The notes below the pieces were generated by a model, which saw only the letters and a program-made list of their open reading frames with translations, had not been told where the DNA came from and made no database searches. From the NCBI GenBank assembly GCA_025464925.1, contig JAODMS010000136.1, forward strand, positions 1-26,124: DNA of 26,124 nucleotides, given 5' to 3'. Both the position numbers and the translations under genes were made by a program. The DNA is from Arthrobacter sp. Its GTDB lineage: Bacteria; Actinomycetota; Actinomycetes; Actinomycetales; Micrococcaceae. This document shows, piece by piece, positions 1 through 7,694 of this stretch (positions are counted from its first letter, which is position 1; every line of letters starts with the position of its first letter).

Positions 1-155
1 CAACCATGGGCCTGAGCCGGGTCTATCTCGGCCACCACTGGCTCACCGATGTCCTGGCCGCGTGGGCCCTCGGCGCAGCATGGCTTGCACTGGTCATCAC
101 CGCCCATCGCCTGTACCTGACTGCCAGGATCCACCGGGCGGACACGCCCGCTTAA
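1..155 (+). CDS. PAP2-family phosphatase, C-terminal end (partial)
   Basis: The window opens inside a reading frame (first whole codon at 3) that ends with TAA at 153-155. The visible 50 residues contain SRVYLGHHWLTDVLAAW, which fits the third PAP2 signature (SR, then H, then D), the catalytic His/Asp part of the type-2 phosphatidic acid phosphatase superfamily. A hydrophobic segment follows (AAWALGAAWLALVITA), as expected for the last transmembrane helix, then a short basic tail. The family dephosphorylates lipid phosphates or undecaprenyl pyrophosphate at the membrane. Substrate cannot be told from this fragment. The upstream part lies outside the window, so length and start are unknown. 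The 195 bases between this stop and the next gene show no further gene. Confidence 0.8.
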   Translation, partial: TMGLSRVYLGHHWLTDVLAAWALGAAWLALVITAHRLYLTARIHRADTPA

Positions 156-350
156 CTCCTGCAGGCCTCGCGGGCTCCTCCGCTGTGCCAGCCTCACAGC
201 TGGTCATCGTGCAACTTGACCATCTGGACACGGATTATCGGCAGGCTTAGTGTTCAAGGGTGGCGGCGACCTGTAGCGGCAGAACGGCCGTCCTTCAGGT
301 CCGCCGGACAACTGTGAAACCAAAAATTTACGCAGCCAAAGGAGATTGCC

Positions 351-764
351 ATGACAAACGTACGTGACATCATGACCGGCAACGCCGAATGCATCGGGGA
401 AAGCGAAACCCTCGAGCTGGCCGCACGGAAGATGAAAGACCTGGACGTCGGCTCCCTGCCGATCTGCGGTGAGGACAACCGGCTCAAAGGCATGCTGACG
501 GACCGGGACATCGTCGTCAAATGCCTGGCCGAAGGCGGTGACCCGCGCACGGCCACGGCGGGTGAGTTCGGGCAAGGTAAACCGGTGACCATCGGGGCCG
601 ACGATTCCATCGAAGAAGCGATCAGGACCATGACGGACCATCAGGTCCGCAGGCTGCCGGTCATCGACGGCCATGACCTGGTGGGGATGTTGAGCCTGGC
701 TGACATCGCCCGGAACTACCCCGAGGACCGCGTCGGGGAACTCGTCGAATTCATTTCCTACTAA
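351..764 (+). CDS. Tandem CBS-domain protein
   Basis: This 137-residue protein is little more than one pair of CBS motifs. The first runs from about residue 4 to 62 (VRDIMTGNAECIGES through GMLTDRDIVVK). The second covers about 72 to 130 (GKPVTIGADDSIEEA through VGMLSLADIARNY). A CBS pair forms a Bateman module that binds adenosine nucleotides such as AMP, ATP or S-adenosylmethionine. Stand-alone pairs are usually regulatory or stress-linked, and no partner enzyme is encoded next door. The start is supported by an AAAGGAGA ribosome site about 7 bases upstream. The gene stands alone: it ends 47 bases before a strong hairpin, and the next gene is convergent. What is seen is the domain pair; the ligand is unknown. 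Confidence 0.88.
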   Translation: MTNVRDIMTGNAECIGESETLELAARKMKDLDVGSLPICGEDNRLKGMLTDRDIVVKCLAEGGDPRTATAGEFGQGKPVTIGADDSIEEAIRTMTDHQVRRLPVIDGHDLVGMLSLADIARNYPEDRVGELVEFISY

Positions 765-810
765 AGCAACCGAGCTTCTCCGGCACAACCCCGGAAAGGC
801 GAGCGCGAAG

Positions 811-844
811 CGAGGTGGGTGCCCGTGTCCGGGCGCCCACCTCG
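811..844 (+). terminator. Stem-loop terminator after CBS gene
   Basis: CGAGGTGGGTGCCCG at 811-825 pairs with CGGGCGCCCACCTCG at 830-844, giving a 15-bp stem with one G-T wobble and a 4-base loop. No long T tract follows, as is common in GC-rich actinobacteria. It lies 47 bases past the CBS stop and could also stop transcripts arriving from the convergent reductase gene. Confidence 0.7.
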
Positions 845-981
845 TTGGCAAGGAAGACCCGCCAAATTGGTCCTTTCCCAGACCTCATCGATTAATCGCG
901 GTCCCGGCCGATAGGGCAAGTAGCCGGAGACTCCTGTGAATTGGCTAAATGCCCTCGTGCCTTTTTTCCTTGGGATAGGGC

Positions 982-1830
982 CTAAAGCTGGCTGAAGGCG
1001 GCGGTGGCGGGGTCTGCGCCGATCCGGGCGCCCGTCTCCAACGCTGTGATGGCGGCCAGTTCCCCAGGGGTCAGCGTGAGCGCTGCGGCTTGGATGTTTT
1101 CCAGCATCCGGCCAGGGGTTGAGGTTTTGGGGATGGCAATGGTGCCGGAGCCGAGGTGCCAGGCCAGAACGATCTGCGCGGGCGTGGCGCCGTACTTGGT
1201 GGCCAAAGACTTTACGGCGGCCGCAGTGAGGTCGACGCCCTGGCCCAGTGGGCTGTATGCCTCCACCGCGATGCCCAAGGAGCGGCTCTTCTCCGCGAGC
1301 TCCTGCTGCTGGAACGTGGGGTGGATCTCGATCTGATTGACGGCCGGCGCAACGTCCGCCGCCGGGAGGAGCGTTTGCAAATGGTCCACCAGGAAGTTGG
1401 AGACGCCGATCGCCCGGATCTGGTTGTTGGCGTAAAGCTTTTCCATGGCCTTCCATGCTTCGATGAAAAGCCCCTGGGACGGCACCGGCCAGTGGATCAG
1501 GTATAGGTCCACGTAGTCGACGCCCAGTGCTTTGCGGCTGTTGTGGAAGGCCTCCGCGGCCTTTCCCTGCTCGCCGTTGCGCAGCTTGGTGGTGATGAAG
1601 ATTTCTTCCCGGGGAATTCCTAGGGCTGCAACGGCCGCCCCGACACCGGCCTCGTTCCGGTAGGCAGCGGCGGTGTCAATGTGCCGGTAGCCGGCTTCCA
1701 GGGCGTCCTCGACAATGCGCTGGGTCTCCTCCGGCGGGACCTGGAATACGCCGAAGCCGAGCTGCGGGATCTGGAGGCCATTGTTAAGGGTCACTGTGGG
1801 CACGGTGGTTTCTTGAGTCTGAGCCATCAT
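982..1830 (-). CDS. Aldo/keto reductase
   Basis: An NADPH-dependent carbonyl reductase of the aldo/keto reductase superfamily, close in layout to 2,5-diketo-D-gluconate reductase-type enzymes. The catalytic tetrad is visible: Asp52 in HIDTAAAY, Tyr57, Lys82 in ITTKLRN, and His113 in LIHWPVP. The C-terminal cofactor motif AIPKTSTPGRMLEN is also present. The usual family length of about 275-285 residues is matched. A TTG lies one codon upstream, but ATG at 1830 has better spacing (about 6 bases) from the AAGGAAAG site, giving 282 residues. The gene is divergent from an MmyB-type regulator, a pairing commonly seen with dehydrogenases and reductases. It is probably controlled from the palindromes in the shared 196-base intergenic region. 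The natural substrate is unknown. Confidence 0.9.
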   Translation of the reverse strand: MMAQTQETTVPTVTLNNGLQIPQLGFGVFQVPPEETQRIVEDALEAGYRHIDTAAAYRNEAGVGAAVAALGIPREEIFITTKLRNGEQGKAAEAFHNSRKALGVDYVDLYLIHWPVPSQGLFIEAWKAMEKLYANNQIRAIGVSNFLVDHLQTLLPAADVAPAVNQIEIHPTFQQQELAEKSRSLGIAVEAYSPLGQGVDLTAAAVKSLATKYGATPAQIVLAWHLGSGTIAIPKTSTPGRMLENIQAAALTLTPGELAAITALETGARIGADPATAAFSQL

Positions 1831-1960
1831 CAATGCTTTCCTTGGTTGGTTTTCTATCGGGGTAAGCCAGCGCGGCGACGATCGGTTGAAAACCGCTATT
1901 CATGCGGGCCGTACAAACGACGCTATGCACTTCGGGAGACCATGTCAGCAGGGATGCCTC

Positions 1961-2012
1961 TTCCTGCTTTTCCTAGGACTGGTAGTCCTACCTTTTTGGT
2001 AGAAAGCAGGAA
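1961..2012. promoter_or_regulatory. Nested inverted repeats, likely operator of the AKR/MmyB pair
   Basis: TTCCTGCTTT (1961-1970) and AAAGCAGGAA (2003-2012) form a perfect 10-bp inverted repeat. Inside it sit two smaller perfect ones that overlap: TAGGACT-GGT-AGTCCTA (1974-1990) and CTACC-TTTTT-GGTAG (1988-2002). The block lies between two divergent genes and ends 14 bases before the regulator start. Such nesting suggests one or more binding sites for the adjacent HTH protein. The assignment to that protein is inference from position. Confidence 0.55.
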
Positions 2013-2026
2013 CTTGGCCATGCAGA

Positions 2027-2941
2027 ATGGAAGGCATGGGTCAGAGCGCCGAGTTTGGAAAATTCCTGAAGGCAATGCGGTCACGGCTGACGCCCGAAAA
2101 GGCCGGGATAGCTCCTACCTCTGGTGCCCGGAGGGTCCCCGGGCTGCGACGCGAGGAGATCGCGCGGCTGGCGGACGTGAGCACGGACTATTACACGCGG
2201 CTGGAACAGGGCCGCAACATCCACCCCTCACGCGCCGTGCTGGATTCGGTGGCGCGGGCCCTGTGCCTGGATGCTGGCGAGCAGACGCATATGATGGACC
2301 TTCTGGAGAACTGCGCGAAGTCCCAGCGATCACCCATTCCGGCACAAAACGTGCGGCCTGCACTGCGCCAACTCCTGGATGCCGTAGGAAATGTGCCCGC
2401 CCTGATCCTGGGCCGCCGCGCCGATGTGCTGGCCGGAAACCGACTGGCCTTCCTCCTGCTCGCTGATTTCCCGGCCATGCCGGTGGGTGAGCGGAACCTG
2501 ACCCGGTGGATCATCCTCGATCCGCTGGCACACGAGCTCTTCCGTGACTGGAAGACGATCGCCTCCGAAGCTGTCGGAAACCTTCGGGTGGATATTGGCC
2601 GGCATCCTGATGACGGGCAGACCAATCAGCTGGTGGGCGAGCTCGCAGTGCGCAGCGAGCATTTCCGTCAGTGGTGGGCCGGGCATAGGGTGGCCACGGG
2701 GTCCGCAGGCAGCGTTCGGCTCCACCATCCCGTCGTCGGGGACCTGGAACTGAACTTTGAAAACATGGTGCTGCCGGACGATCCAGATCAGGTGCTGCGC
2801 GTGTACTCCGCGAAACCGGGCTCGCCGTCGGCCGATTCCCTCACGCTGCTCGGCAGCTTCGGTGCCGGTGAGGCGGGCGTCGTGGAATCTCCGCGCGCAA
2901 CGGAGAACACGGATGTATCCGGCGCCGCCAAGGCGCCCTGA
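2027..2941 (+). CDS. XRE-HTH regulator with MmyB-like ligand-binding domain
   Basis: A 304-residue transcription regulator. Residues about 8-75 form a helix-turn-helix typical of the MmyB group: FGKFLKAMRSRLTPEKAG, then RRVPGLRREEIARLA, then STDYYTRLEQGR. Residues about 105-270 match the MmyB ligand-binding region, with landmarks ALILGRRADVLAGN, RWIILDP, LVGELAVRSEHFRQWW and the distal HHPVVGDLELNFE. Family members with structures have a PAS-like pocket thought to bind fatty-acid-like ligands. The start is the first in-frame ATG. Another ATG at codon 4 is possible, and the ribosome site is weak. The low-complexity tail of about 30 residues is not family-typical. The gene is divergent from the aldo/keto reductase, so autoregulation and control of that enzyme are likely. 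Confidence 0.9.
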   Translation: MEGMGQSAEFGKFLKAMRSRLTPEKAGIAPTSGARRVPGLRREEIARLADVSTDYYTRLEQGRNIHPSRAVLDSVARALCLDAGEQTHMMDLLENCAKSQRSPIPAQNVRPALRQLLDAVGNVPALILGRRADVLAGNRLAFLLLADFPAMPVGERNLTRWIILDPLAHELFRDWKTIASEAVGNLRVDIGRHPDDGQTNQLVGELAVRSEHFRQWWAGHRVATGSAGSVRLHHPVVGDLELNFENMVLPDDPDQVLRVYSAKPGSPSADSLTLLGSFGAGEAGVVESPRATENTDVSGAAKAP

Positions 2942-3161
2942 CGCCGGACTGGCACTTACCGGGCAGCGGCCGGCCCCTAGGCGTTTCTGACTGGAACTTC
3001 GCCTCGCGAAAGCGCAGGCACCGCATCGCACCCTGACCGGCCAGCAGCAGACGCATGACGGAGCATGGTGACCAAATGCTGGTGCCCGCATCGTGTCGCC
3101 GGGGATCCCGGCGAGGCCTCCCCCTAGGCTTCAAAGGATACGTGGACGTGAGGAGAGCACA

Positions 3162-3590
3162 ATGATTCCGGAGATCAACATCTGGGCCGTACTCCTGGCC
3201 ACGTTGTCCGGCATGGTGATCGGATCCATCTGGTACACCCCTAAGGTATTCGGCAACTACTGGATGCGTGTAGCCAAGGTGTCTCCCAGCGGCGAGGCAA
3301 AGGATGCCGTCAAGCCCATCCTGATCACGCTGGTTGTCAGCTTCGTCAGCGCCGCGGTCCTTGCCGGTTCGGCCGCCATCTCCCAGCACTTCTATGGGGG
3401 AAACTTTCTGGCCAACTCCCTGATCACGGCCGTCATCCTCTGGGCAGGGTTCACGGCGTCACGGTTCATCACCCACGATGCCTTCGAAGGCCGCCCGGCC
3501 GGCCTTACCCTGCTAAACTGCGTCCATGAACTGGTGACCCTGCTGGTCATGGCCCTGATCATTGGCTTGTTCGGAATCAGCGCGGCCTAG
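3162..3590 (+). CDS. DUF1761-family membrane protein
   Basis: A 142-residue integral membrane protein with about four hydrophobic helices, starting with INIWAVLLATLSGMVIGSIWY. The motif GSIWYTPKVFGNYWM near residue 22 and the arrangement of the rest fit DUF1761, a family of unknown function. I chose ATG at 3162 because AGGAGAG lies about 5 bases upstream. The frame is open for 23 more codons upstream, but those residues are proline- and arginine-rich and unlike a membrane-protein N terminus. In the leader, GCCGGG-GAT-CCCGGC (3098-3112) makes a short hairpin of unclear role. The last 14 bases overlap the convergent DoxX-like gene tail to tail. Confidence 0.8.
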   Translation: MIPEINIWAVLLATLSGMVIGSIWYTPKVFGNYWMRVAKVSPSGEAKDAVKPILITLVVSFVSAAVLAGSAAISQHFYGGNFLANSLITAVILWAGFTASRFITHDAFEGRPAGLTLLNCVHELVTLLVMALIIGLFGISAA

Positions 3591-4035
3591 ACACGCGGAC
3601 ATGCCGTGACGTTGCCGGCATGCGTTGAGCGGGTTTGCGGTCCCGGTCCAGAATGAGAGCCGCAGCAATGCCAAGCATCCAGATGTCCTTAGCCAGTACC
3701 GTTCCCTGCTCGCTCGGGCGGATGCCGTCCTCCAGAGTCATTCCGGGTGTCTTCAGATACATGGTGAACAGGGACCCGGAGAAGATGCCCAGTCCCATTC
3801 CGACCAGGCGGCTGGGCAGGAAGGGCGCCAGCAGAGCTGCACCGAGGGTCATTTCCGCATAGCTGAGCAGCCTGCCGAACTTCTCGGGTTCGATTCTGCT
3901 GACCGGCGGGATAACCTGAGTCGCCATGGCTTGAAGCCCGGCAACGCTGTCTTTATCTAGATCACGCTTTCCCCAACCGGAATTCAAGAGGAACGCCCCT
4001 GTGGTCAGGCGGAGAGGGATGTGGCTCAGTCTCAT
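3577..4035 (-). CDS. DoxX-like membrane protein
   Basis: A 152-residue membrane protein with a DoxX-like layout: an N-terminal RLSHIPLRLTTGAFLLNSGWGK segment, a central hydrophobic helix pair (YAEMTLGAALLAPFLPSRLVGMGLGIFSG), and a final hydrophobic helix WMLGIAAALIL before a basic tail. Proteins of this group are poorly defined quinone- or redox-linked membrane subunits. Start choice: ATG at 4035 has GAAGGGA about 6 bases upstream. An in-frame GTG at 4050 lies upstream of it, with the ribosome site between the two. Its stop overlaps the end of the convergent DUF1761 gene by 14 bases. Substrate and partner are unknown. Confidence 0.7.
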   Translation of the reverse strand: MRLSHIPLRLTTGAFLLNSGWGKRDLDKDSVAGLQAMATQVIPPVSRIEPEKFGRLLSYAEMTLGAALLAPFLPSRLVGMGLGIFSGSLFTMYLKTPGMTLEDGIRPSEQGTVLAKDIWMLGIAAALILDRDRKPAQRMPATSRHVRVSRPR

Positions 4036-4130
4036 CGTCGATCCCTTCACATTGCTCGGTGGCCTGTGCAGCCAAGCCTGGTTTCACTCCGTCGTGCCGA
4101 AGATTGTTCCAACGAAGCTGACCTTTTCCG

Positions 4131-4316
4131 CTACTGCTGGTAAGTAATGTACGCCTCATACTGCACTCGCCACTTCTCGGGGGCTTGGGGATCAGGCACA
4201 GTGGTCGTGAGGAACTGAACGCTCGTCACTTGTCCCTTGAGGTACTCCAGCCATCTAGTCACCTCCCCCGAAACGTCCCTATCGAGCTGGGCGACGTGAT
4301 GAACCTTCATTGCCAT
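4131..4316 (-). CDS. Small conserved-looking protein (possibly Cse60-like)
   Basis: A 61-residue protein with a textbook ribosome site (AAGGAGG, 5 bases before the ATG), so it is very likely translated. It begins MAMKVHHVAQLDRDVSGEV and continues with VTRWLEYLKGQVTSVQFLTT, then WRVQYEAYITYQQ. The order is a beta strand, an amphipathic helix ending in WLEYLKG, a strand, a proline-rich loop and a terminal aromatic strand. That outline resembles the small sporulation protein Cse60 family, in which an N-terminal segment and a short helix precede strands. The resemblance is from memory and weak. It stands alone between a DoxX-like gene and a GAF gene on the same strand, with no obvious partner. 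Confidence 0.65.
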   Translation of the reverse strand: MAMKVHHVAQLDRDVSGEVTRWLEYLKGQVTSVQFLTTTVPDPQAPEKWRVQYEAYITYQQ

Positions 4317-4426
4317 GAGGGCCTCCTTGCTTGGTGGGGGGACTTTACTACCAGCTACCGGGCTCAGCGACCCCTTACCCGTGGCCGTGCTTCACCGGAG
4401 TGTTAGCGACCAACGCCCGCCTGTCG

Positions 4427-5260
4427 TTAGGGCTCAGGAGGAGCCCTACGTCCTCTTGCGCGTTGGCGCGTTCGACCGGCCGGAGCTGATTCAGCGGAAC
4501 TTGCCGCCCGGACGTTGGTGCTGTCCGCCGCGTTGCCATAGTGGTCCAGGACGGAACCGGAAATAACGACATGCAAGGCGCCGTTCTCAGGCCCGGGTAA
4601 TTTGTTGGCCGCGGCGCTGCGCAAATACTCAAGAGCGGCCTCATTAGTTAATCCGTATTCGTGTGTCAAGGTCCGTAACGCCAAACCGGCCAGGGCCCGG
4701 GATAGCTGCGCCGAGGAGGACTCCACATTGCCCTCCGCCCTCCGCGCCACCTCTTGTGCCAAGCCCAGTGTCCGGGATACGTGACGAGCGAACCTGACCG
4801 CTGCGGTGATGTCTTCGCTGGTGAACACATGGGGCCATGGAGCATACAGGTTGACAGCAGCACGATATACGTCCCCCGGGACAAAAGGAACGGACAAGAG
4901 AGATCGGATTCCGAGGCCAGCAGCAGCATTGGCGTACCCCGGCCAGCGGCGATCCAGACTGGTATCCGGCACGTGGACAAATTCTCCGCTGCGGACCGCA
5001 TTGCGGGCCGGGCTATCTTCGAACGAGCACTGCACCTCGTCAACGGCGCGCGCCGGTGCGCTACCGGCCGCCAGGGTGATGGCGTCCCCGGACCGGAGAC
5101 GGGTGATCGCCCAACTAATCCCCCGGGTCGGGCTTCCGATGTCTTCCACGAACTCACCGATTGCTTCGCCCAGAAAGGTGCCGATGTCCCGGTTATCGAA
5201 ACCTATCTCCCAGAAGGCGGCAAGTTGGAGTCCGGTGTCCGCTGCAATTCTTTCGGGCAT
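4427..5260 (-). CDS. GAF-domain protein with degenerate ANTAR-like C terminus
   Basis: A 277-residue cytosolic sensor-type protein. Residues about 20-165 read as a GAF domain, including the clear core GLGIRSLLSVPFVPGDVYRAAVNLYA and FTSEDITAAVRFARHVSRTLGLAQE. Residues about 183-235 (LSRALAGLALRTLTHEYGL, then TNEAALEYLRSAAANK) follow the helical spacing of an ANTAR RNA-binding domain. The conserved QAKG/LM pattern is missing, however, so RNA binding is doubtful. GAF-ANTAR proteins act as antiterminators on paired hairpins in target mRNAs. The tail after about residue 245 is Arg/Ala/Pro-rich and probably disordered. The ribosome site before ATG 5260 is poor. No kinase or target gene is adjacent. 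Confidence 0.7.
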   Translation of the reverse strand: MPERIAADTGLQLAAFWEIGFDNRDIGTFLGEAIGEFVEDIGSPTRGISWAITRLRSGDAITLAAGSAPARAVDEVQCSFEDSPARNAVRSGEFVHVPDTSLDRRWPGYANAAAGLGIRSLLSVPFVPGDVYRAAVNLYAPWPHVFTSEDITAAVRFARHVSRTLGLAQEVARRAEGNVESSSAQLSRALAGLALRTLTHEYGLTNEAALEYLRSAAANKLPGPENGALHVVISGSVLDHYGNAADSTNVRAASSAESAPAGRTRQRARGRRAPPEP

Positions 5261-5903
5261 GTTCCACGCTCAAATTCAAAACGCGCAAGCTCACGAGTAA
5301 ACCCACATGAACAGCATACTTCTGCCGCAAGCCACCTCCCAGAGCAGCACAGCCAAAAGTGCATCCGGCCACACCGCCGTTTGATTCGGGGGGAGGAAAG
5401 CCGAAATGCCACGGGGCTCAGGGACGGATGACGGTGATCGGGCCTCGGCTGCCCGTTCACCGGTCCTGTGGGTCCGGATTGTTCCCGGTTTGCGACGAGA
5501 TTGATTGCGGTGACTGTGATGCCGTACGCGGTGGACCGAAGCGGGAGAGCGTCAGCCCCAGCAGAGACAGAACGGATGCCCCGCCGGAGCCGCGTAGACC
5601 TGGAAGCCCTCGGGCCACTGCGGCGGAACATGATCGGACGTGAGCTGAAAGCCCCACCGTGGTTCGCCGCCGTGGTGACGCGGCCCGCGCTCGCCCAGAA
5701 CCCGATCCGCGTCCTGCTCCGGCCCTAAGGGTCGGCCCTGCAGGTCGAACCATGCTCTGGCTGCAGGCTCCGCGCATATGGTGAACGAATCTGGCCTCCA
5801 TGATTGAGGTTCACGACACTTCTCACCCGCGATTCCCGGGGGCCGATAAATCGACAGTAGGCTTACGATGTAAGCAGCAGCACCTCAAGGACAGGATGAA
5901 TCA
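5261..5903. other. Gene-poor intergenic stretch with one doubtful small ORF
   Basis: These 643 bases lie between the GAF gene start and the acidic-protein gene. A plus-strand frame ends at TAA 5726-5728. Its last 50 codons (from ATG 5576, MPRRSRVDLEALGPLRRN) are strongly G/C-biased at third positions, as coding DNA here is, and end PALAQNPIRVLLRP. The frame lacks a convincing ribosome site and the upstream codons lose the bias. It may be a gene remnant or chance. Nothing else coding is supported. The 3' end holds a palindrome that may belong to the next gene's promoter. Confidence 0.35.
5861..5875 (+). promoter_or_regulatory. Palindrome upstream of acidic-protein gene
   Basis: GCTTAC-GAT-GTAAGC is a perfect 6-bp inverted repeat, 28 bases before the start codon at 5904. 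It contains TACGAT (5864-5869), which fits the TANNNT actinobacterial -10 pattern. A regulator bound here would therefore cover the promoter. No clear -35 was found. Confidence 0.35.
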
Positions 5904-6200
5904 ATGACTGATAACAGCAGCAAAGACAGTTTTGACGGCTTTATAGTTCCGAACCCGTCAAAGTTCAGTGAGGACCTCCCGGGTGACGCCGGTGATGAAG
6001 CGAACGAGATCCGCTTCAGTGAAGAAGAGGCACTGATCGAGGAACAGGCCCACGGCATCCGGCCGGATACCTACAGCGTTCCCGGCATGCCCAACATGTC
6101 GGAAGCGCTCGGAAACATCGACCTGCCTCTGGAGGATACCGGGGCGACAACGGAGAGCGACGCCAGCGACGACTCCCTGCACGGTGGTGCGGAGCAGTAG
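5904..6200 (+). CDS. Acidic, probably disordered hypothetical protein
   Basis: I do not recognise this 98-residue protein. It is very rich in Asp, Glu, Ser and Gly, has no hydrophobic segment and no cysteine, and is likely largely disordered. A more ordered centre reads EIRFSEEEALIEEQAHG, possibly a helix, followed by IRPDTYSVPGMPNMSEAL. Codon third positions are G/C-biased. AGGACAGGA lies upstream of ATG 5904, spaced a little far (about 9-10 bases). It is monocistronic, with its own palindrome-bearing upstream region and a convergent lipoprotein gene behind it. Proteins of this kind are often stress-induced, but that is a guess. Confidence 0.6.
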   Translation: MTDNSSKDSFDGFIVPNPSKFSEDLPGDAGDEANEIRFSEEEALIEEQAHGIRPDTYSVPGMPNMSEALGNIDLPLEDTGATTESDASDDSLHGGAEQ

Positions 6201-6277
6201 TTCGACAGTGCTGAGCGCAGGTCCAGGTTATTAGAGAAAAGCCTGCCAGTCATCCGGACGTCGCCCCACGAGGCGCG

Positions 6278-6559
6278 TCAGCGGGGGGCAGTTCTCCAGG
6301 TACACATCAGTGCTGCGGTGCCGCGGCTGCTATCGCCGGCGGAATCCGTGGTGCAGGTGATTCCGAACGTTGCGTGCCCGAAGTGCAGGTCCATGCCGGC
6401 GGACTTTCCTGCTTCTATAACTGGGGCGGGAACAGGCGTGACATCCACCGTGCGGTTCAGAGCAGAGCCTGGCTGGCACCCGGTCAGGACCAATGCGCCG
6501 CCGGCCAGGAAGAGCGTGGCTGCAGTCACCGAGAAAGTGTTTTTCATACCGGTACTCAT
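6278..6559 (-). CDS. Small lipoprotein
   Basis: A 93-residue predicted lipoprotein of unknown function. From ATG 6559 (MSTGMKNTFS) it has a lipoprotein signal peptide: a basic start, the hydrophobic run ATLFLAGGALVL, then the lipobox LTGC with Cys28 as the lipid-modified residue. ATG 6547 (MKNTF) would serve equally well. The frame is open further upstream, but those residues precede a complete signal peptide and are not needed. The mature part contains two further cysteines (GITCTT and LMCTW) that could form a disulfide, plus a small domain with DLHFGHATFGITC. The ribosome site is weak for both starts. It is convergent with the acidic-protein gene. Confidence 0.6.
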   Translation of the reverse strand: MSTGMKNTFSVTAATLFLAGGALVLTGCQPGSALNRTVDVTPVPAPVIEAGKSAGMDLHFGHATFGITCTTDSAGDSSRGTAALMCTWRTAPR

Positions 6560-6938
6560 GCGTGCGGACACCGCCCATCGCCTCAACTGGACAAAAAGCG
6601 GCAGGGCCCTGAACGCCGGCACGGGCCGCACAACCGAAGGGACGTTCGCCTGTAGAAAACCTTTGTAGAACGCATGTTTGAATTGTACGGGAAATGGCAC
6701 ACAACTTGGCCAGCTACATTCGGCCAGTTTGATTAGCCTGACGCCCATATTTCTATTAGTAATCATTCAGTTGCGACAGAGCCGAACCCGGCATTGCTGT
6801 CGCGTCGTCGTAAACGTCCACTTATCGTGGTCCGGAACTACAACTATCGGGCTGCGCTGAAGGTGGAGTGGCCAACTGCCATGCGGAATAGCATGTGGCA
6901 TTCAGCCACCGCGAACGCGCACTACCGCGGCGCGCTCA
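6560..6938. other. Intergenic stretch, partly AT-rich
   Basis: These 379 bases separate the reductase gene from the lipoprotein gene. Positions about 6670-6780 are clearly poorer in G/C than the surroundings (for example CATATTTCTATTAGTAATCA). This fits the promoter region of the minus-strand lipoprotein gene, although I could not settle on a -10/-35 pair. Open frames on both strands have no ribosome site and no recognisable protein. I see no gene in it. Confidence 0.4.
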
Positions 6939-7526
6939 CTATGTCCGAGGCCGGCCGGCACCTAGAGCGTATTGGAGCTCGATCAGCCCGGCATCGTAAG
7001 TTTTCGCGCTCAAAAGACTCAACAGGACCGGATCCTGGCCGGCGGGAAACACGCCCCGCCCCGCGCCGATCGCAACGGGCATCACAACGAGTCGCACCGC
7101 GTCCACTTCGCCAGCCGCGAAGAATGCCTCACTCAGGGTTAGGCTGCCCCAGAGGACAATGGTGCCCCCGATCTCGCGCTTAATGCGGCGGATCGCATCG
7201 ACCGCATCGCCGGATTCAATGGTGGCCTGGGGCAGGTTCCCCCACGGCGCGTTCTTAAGGTGCCGGGAGAACACGAAGCGTCGGAGCCCGTTAAGCGCGG
7301 GCGCAATTATCTCCCCGTCGGATGCCGGAGTCGGCCAGAACTCCGCAAACATTCGATAGGTGGAGGCCCCGAGCACCATTGCGTCGACGGTGTCGAGCCA
7401 AGCCAGTTGGCTTCGGTCAAACTCGGCGGTACCACCCTCGAGCAGTTCGTATGCCGTGAATTCATTGTTTGCGTTGGCCGCGAACCCGTCGGCAGTCACG
7501 AATTCCTGGACCACCAATTGCCCCAT
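6939..7526 (-). CDS. Dihydrofolate reductase/RibD C-terminal-like oxidoreductase
   Basis: A 195-residue single-domain protein of the RibD_C/DHFR-like family (the YyaP/YwjB type). Landmarks are the N-terminal strand MGQLVVQEFVTADGF, then DAMVLGASTYRMF (residues about 49-61), FVFSRHLKNAPW, then GGTIVLWGSLTLSEAF with the nucleotide-loop glycines. The closing strand is VDAVRLVVMPVAIGAGRGVF. Members bind NADPH, but many have no proven substrate; true folate reduction should not be assumed. GGGGAG about 7 bases before ATG 7526 supports the start. It stands alone on the minus strand, divergent from the next gene. Length and motifs look intact. Confidence 0.85.
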   Translation of the reverse strand: MGQLVVQEFVTADGFAANANNEFTAYELLEGGTAEFDRSQLAWLDTVDAMVLGASTYRMFAEFWPTPASDGEIIAPALNGLRRFVFSRHLKNAPWGNLPQATIESGDAVDAIRRIKREIGGTIVLWGSLTLSEAFFAAGEVDAVRLVVMPVAIGAGRGVFPAGQDPVLLSLLSAKTYDAGLIELQYALGAGRPRT

Positions 7527-7694
7527 GATCGACTCCCCGTTTCATCGTTCGACGGACTCTACTCCGAGCCGGTGCACCCTTCCAGAGAACGGCCTGCCAG
7601 GCAGCCGTGTCCATTGTGAAACTTTGAGGTCGGGAAGCCTTGGAACAGATCCGAGCAGATAGGCGGGAGCGGCGCGGAAACGGCCGGGATCGGA

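Noticed and set aside
948..977. GCCCT...AGGGC repeat around a T run after the aldo/keto reductase
   Set aside because: Only 5 pairs with a 20-base loop; too weak to call a terminator.
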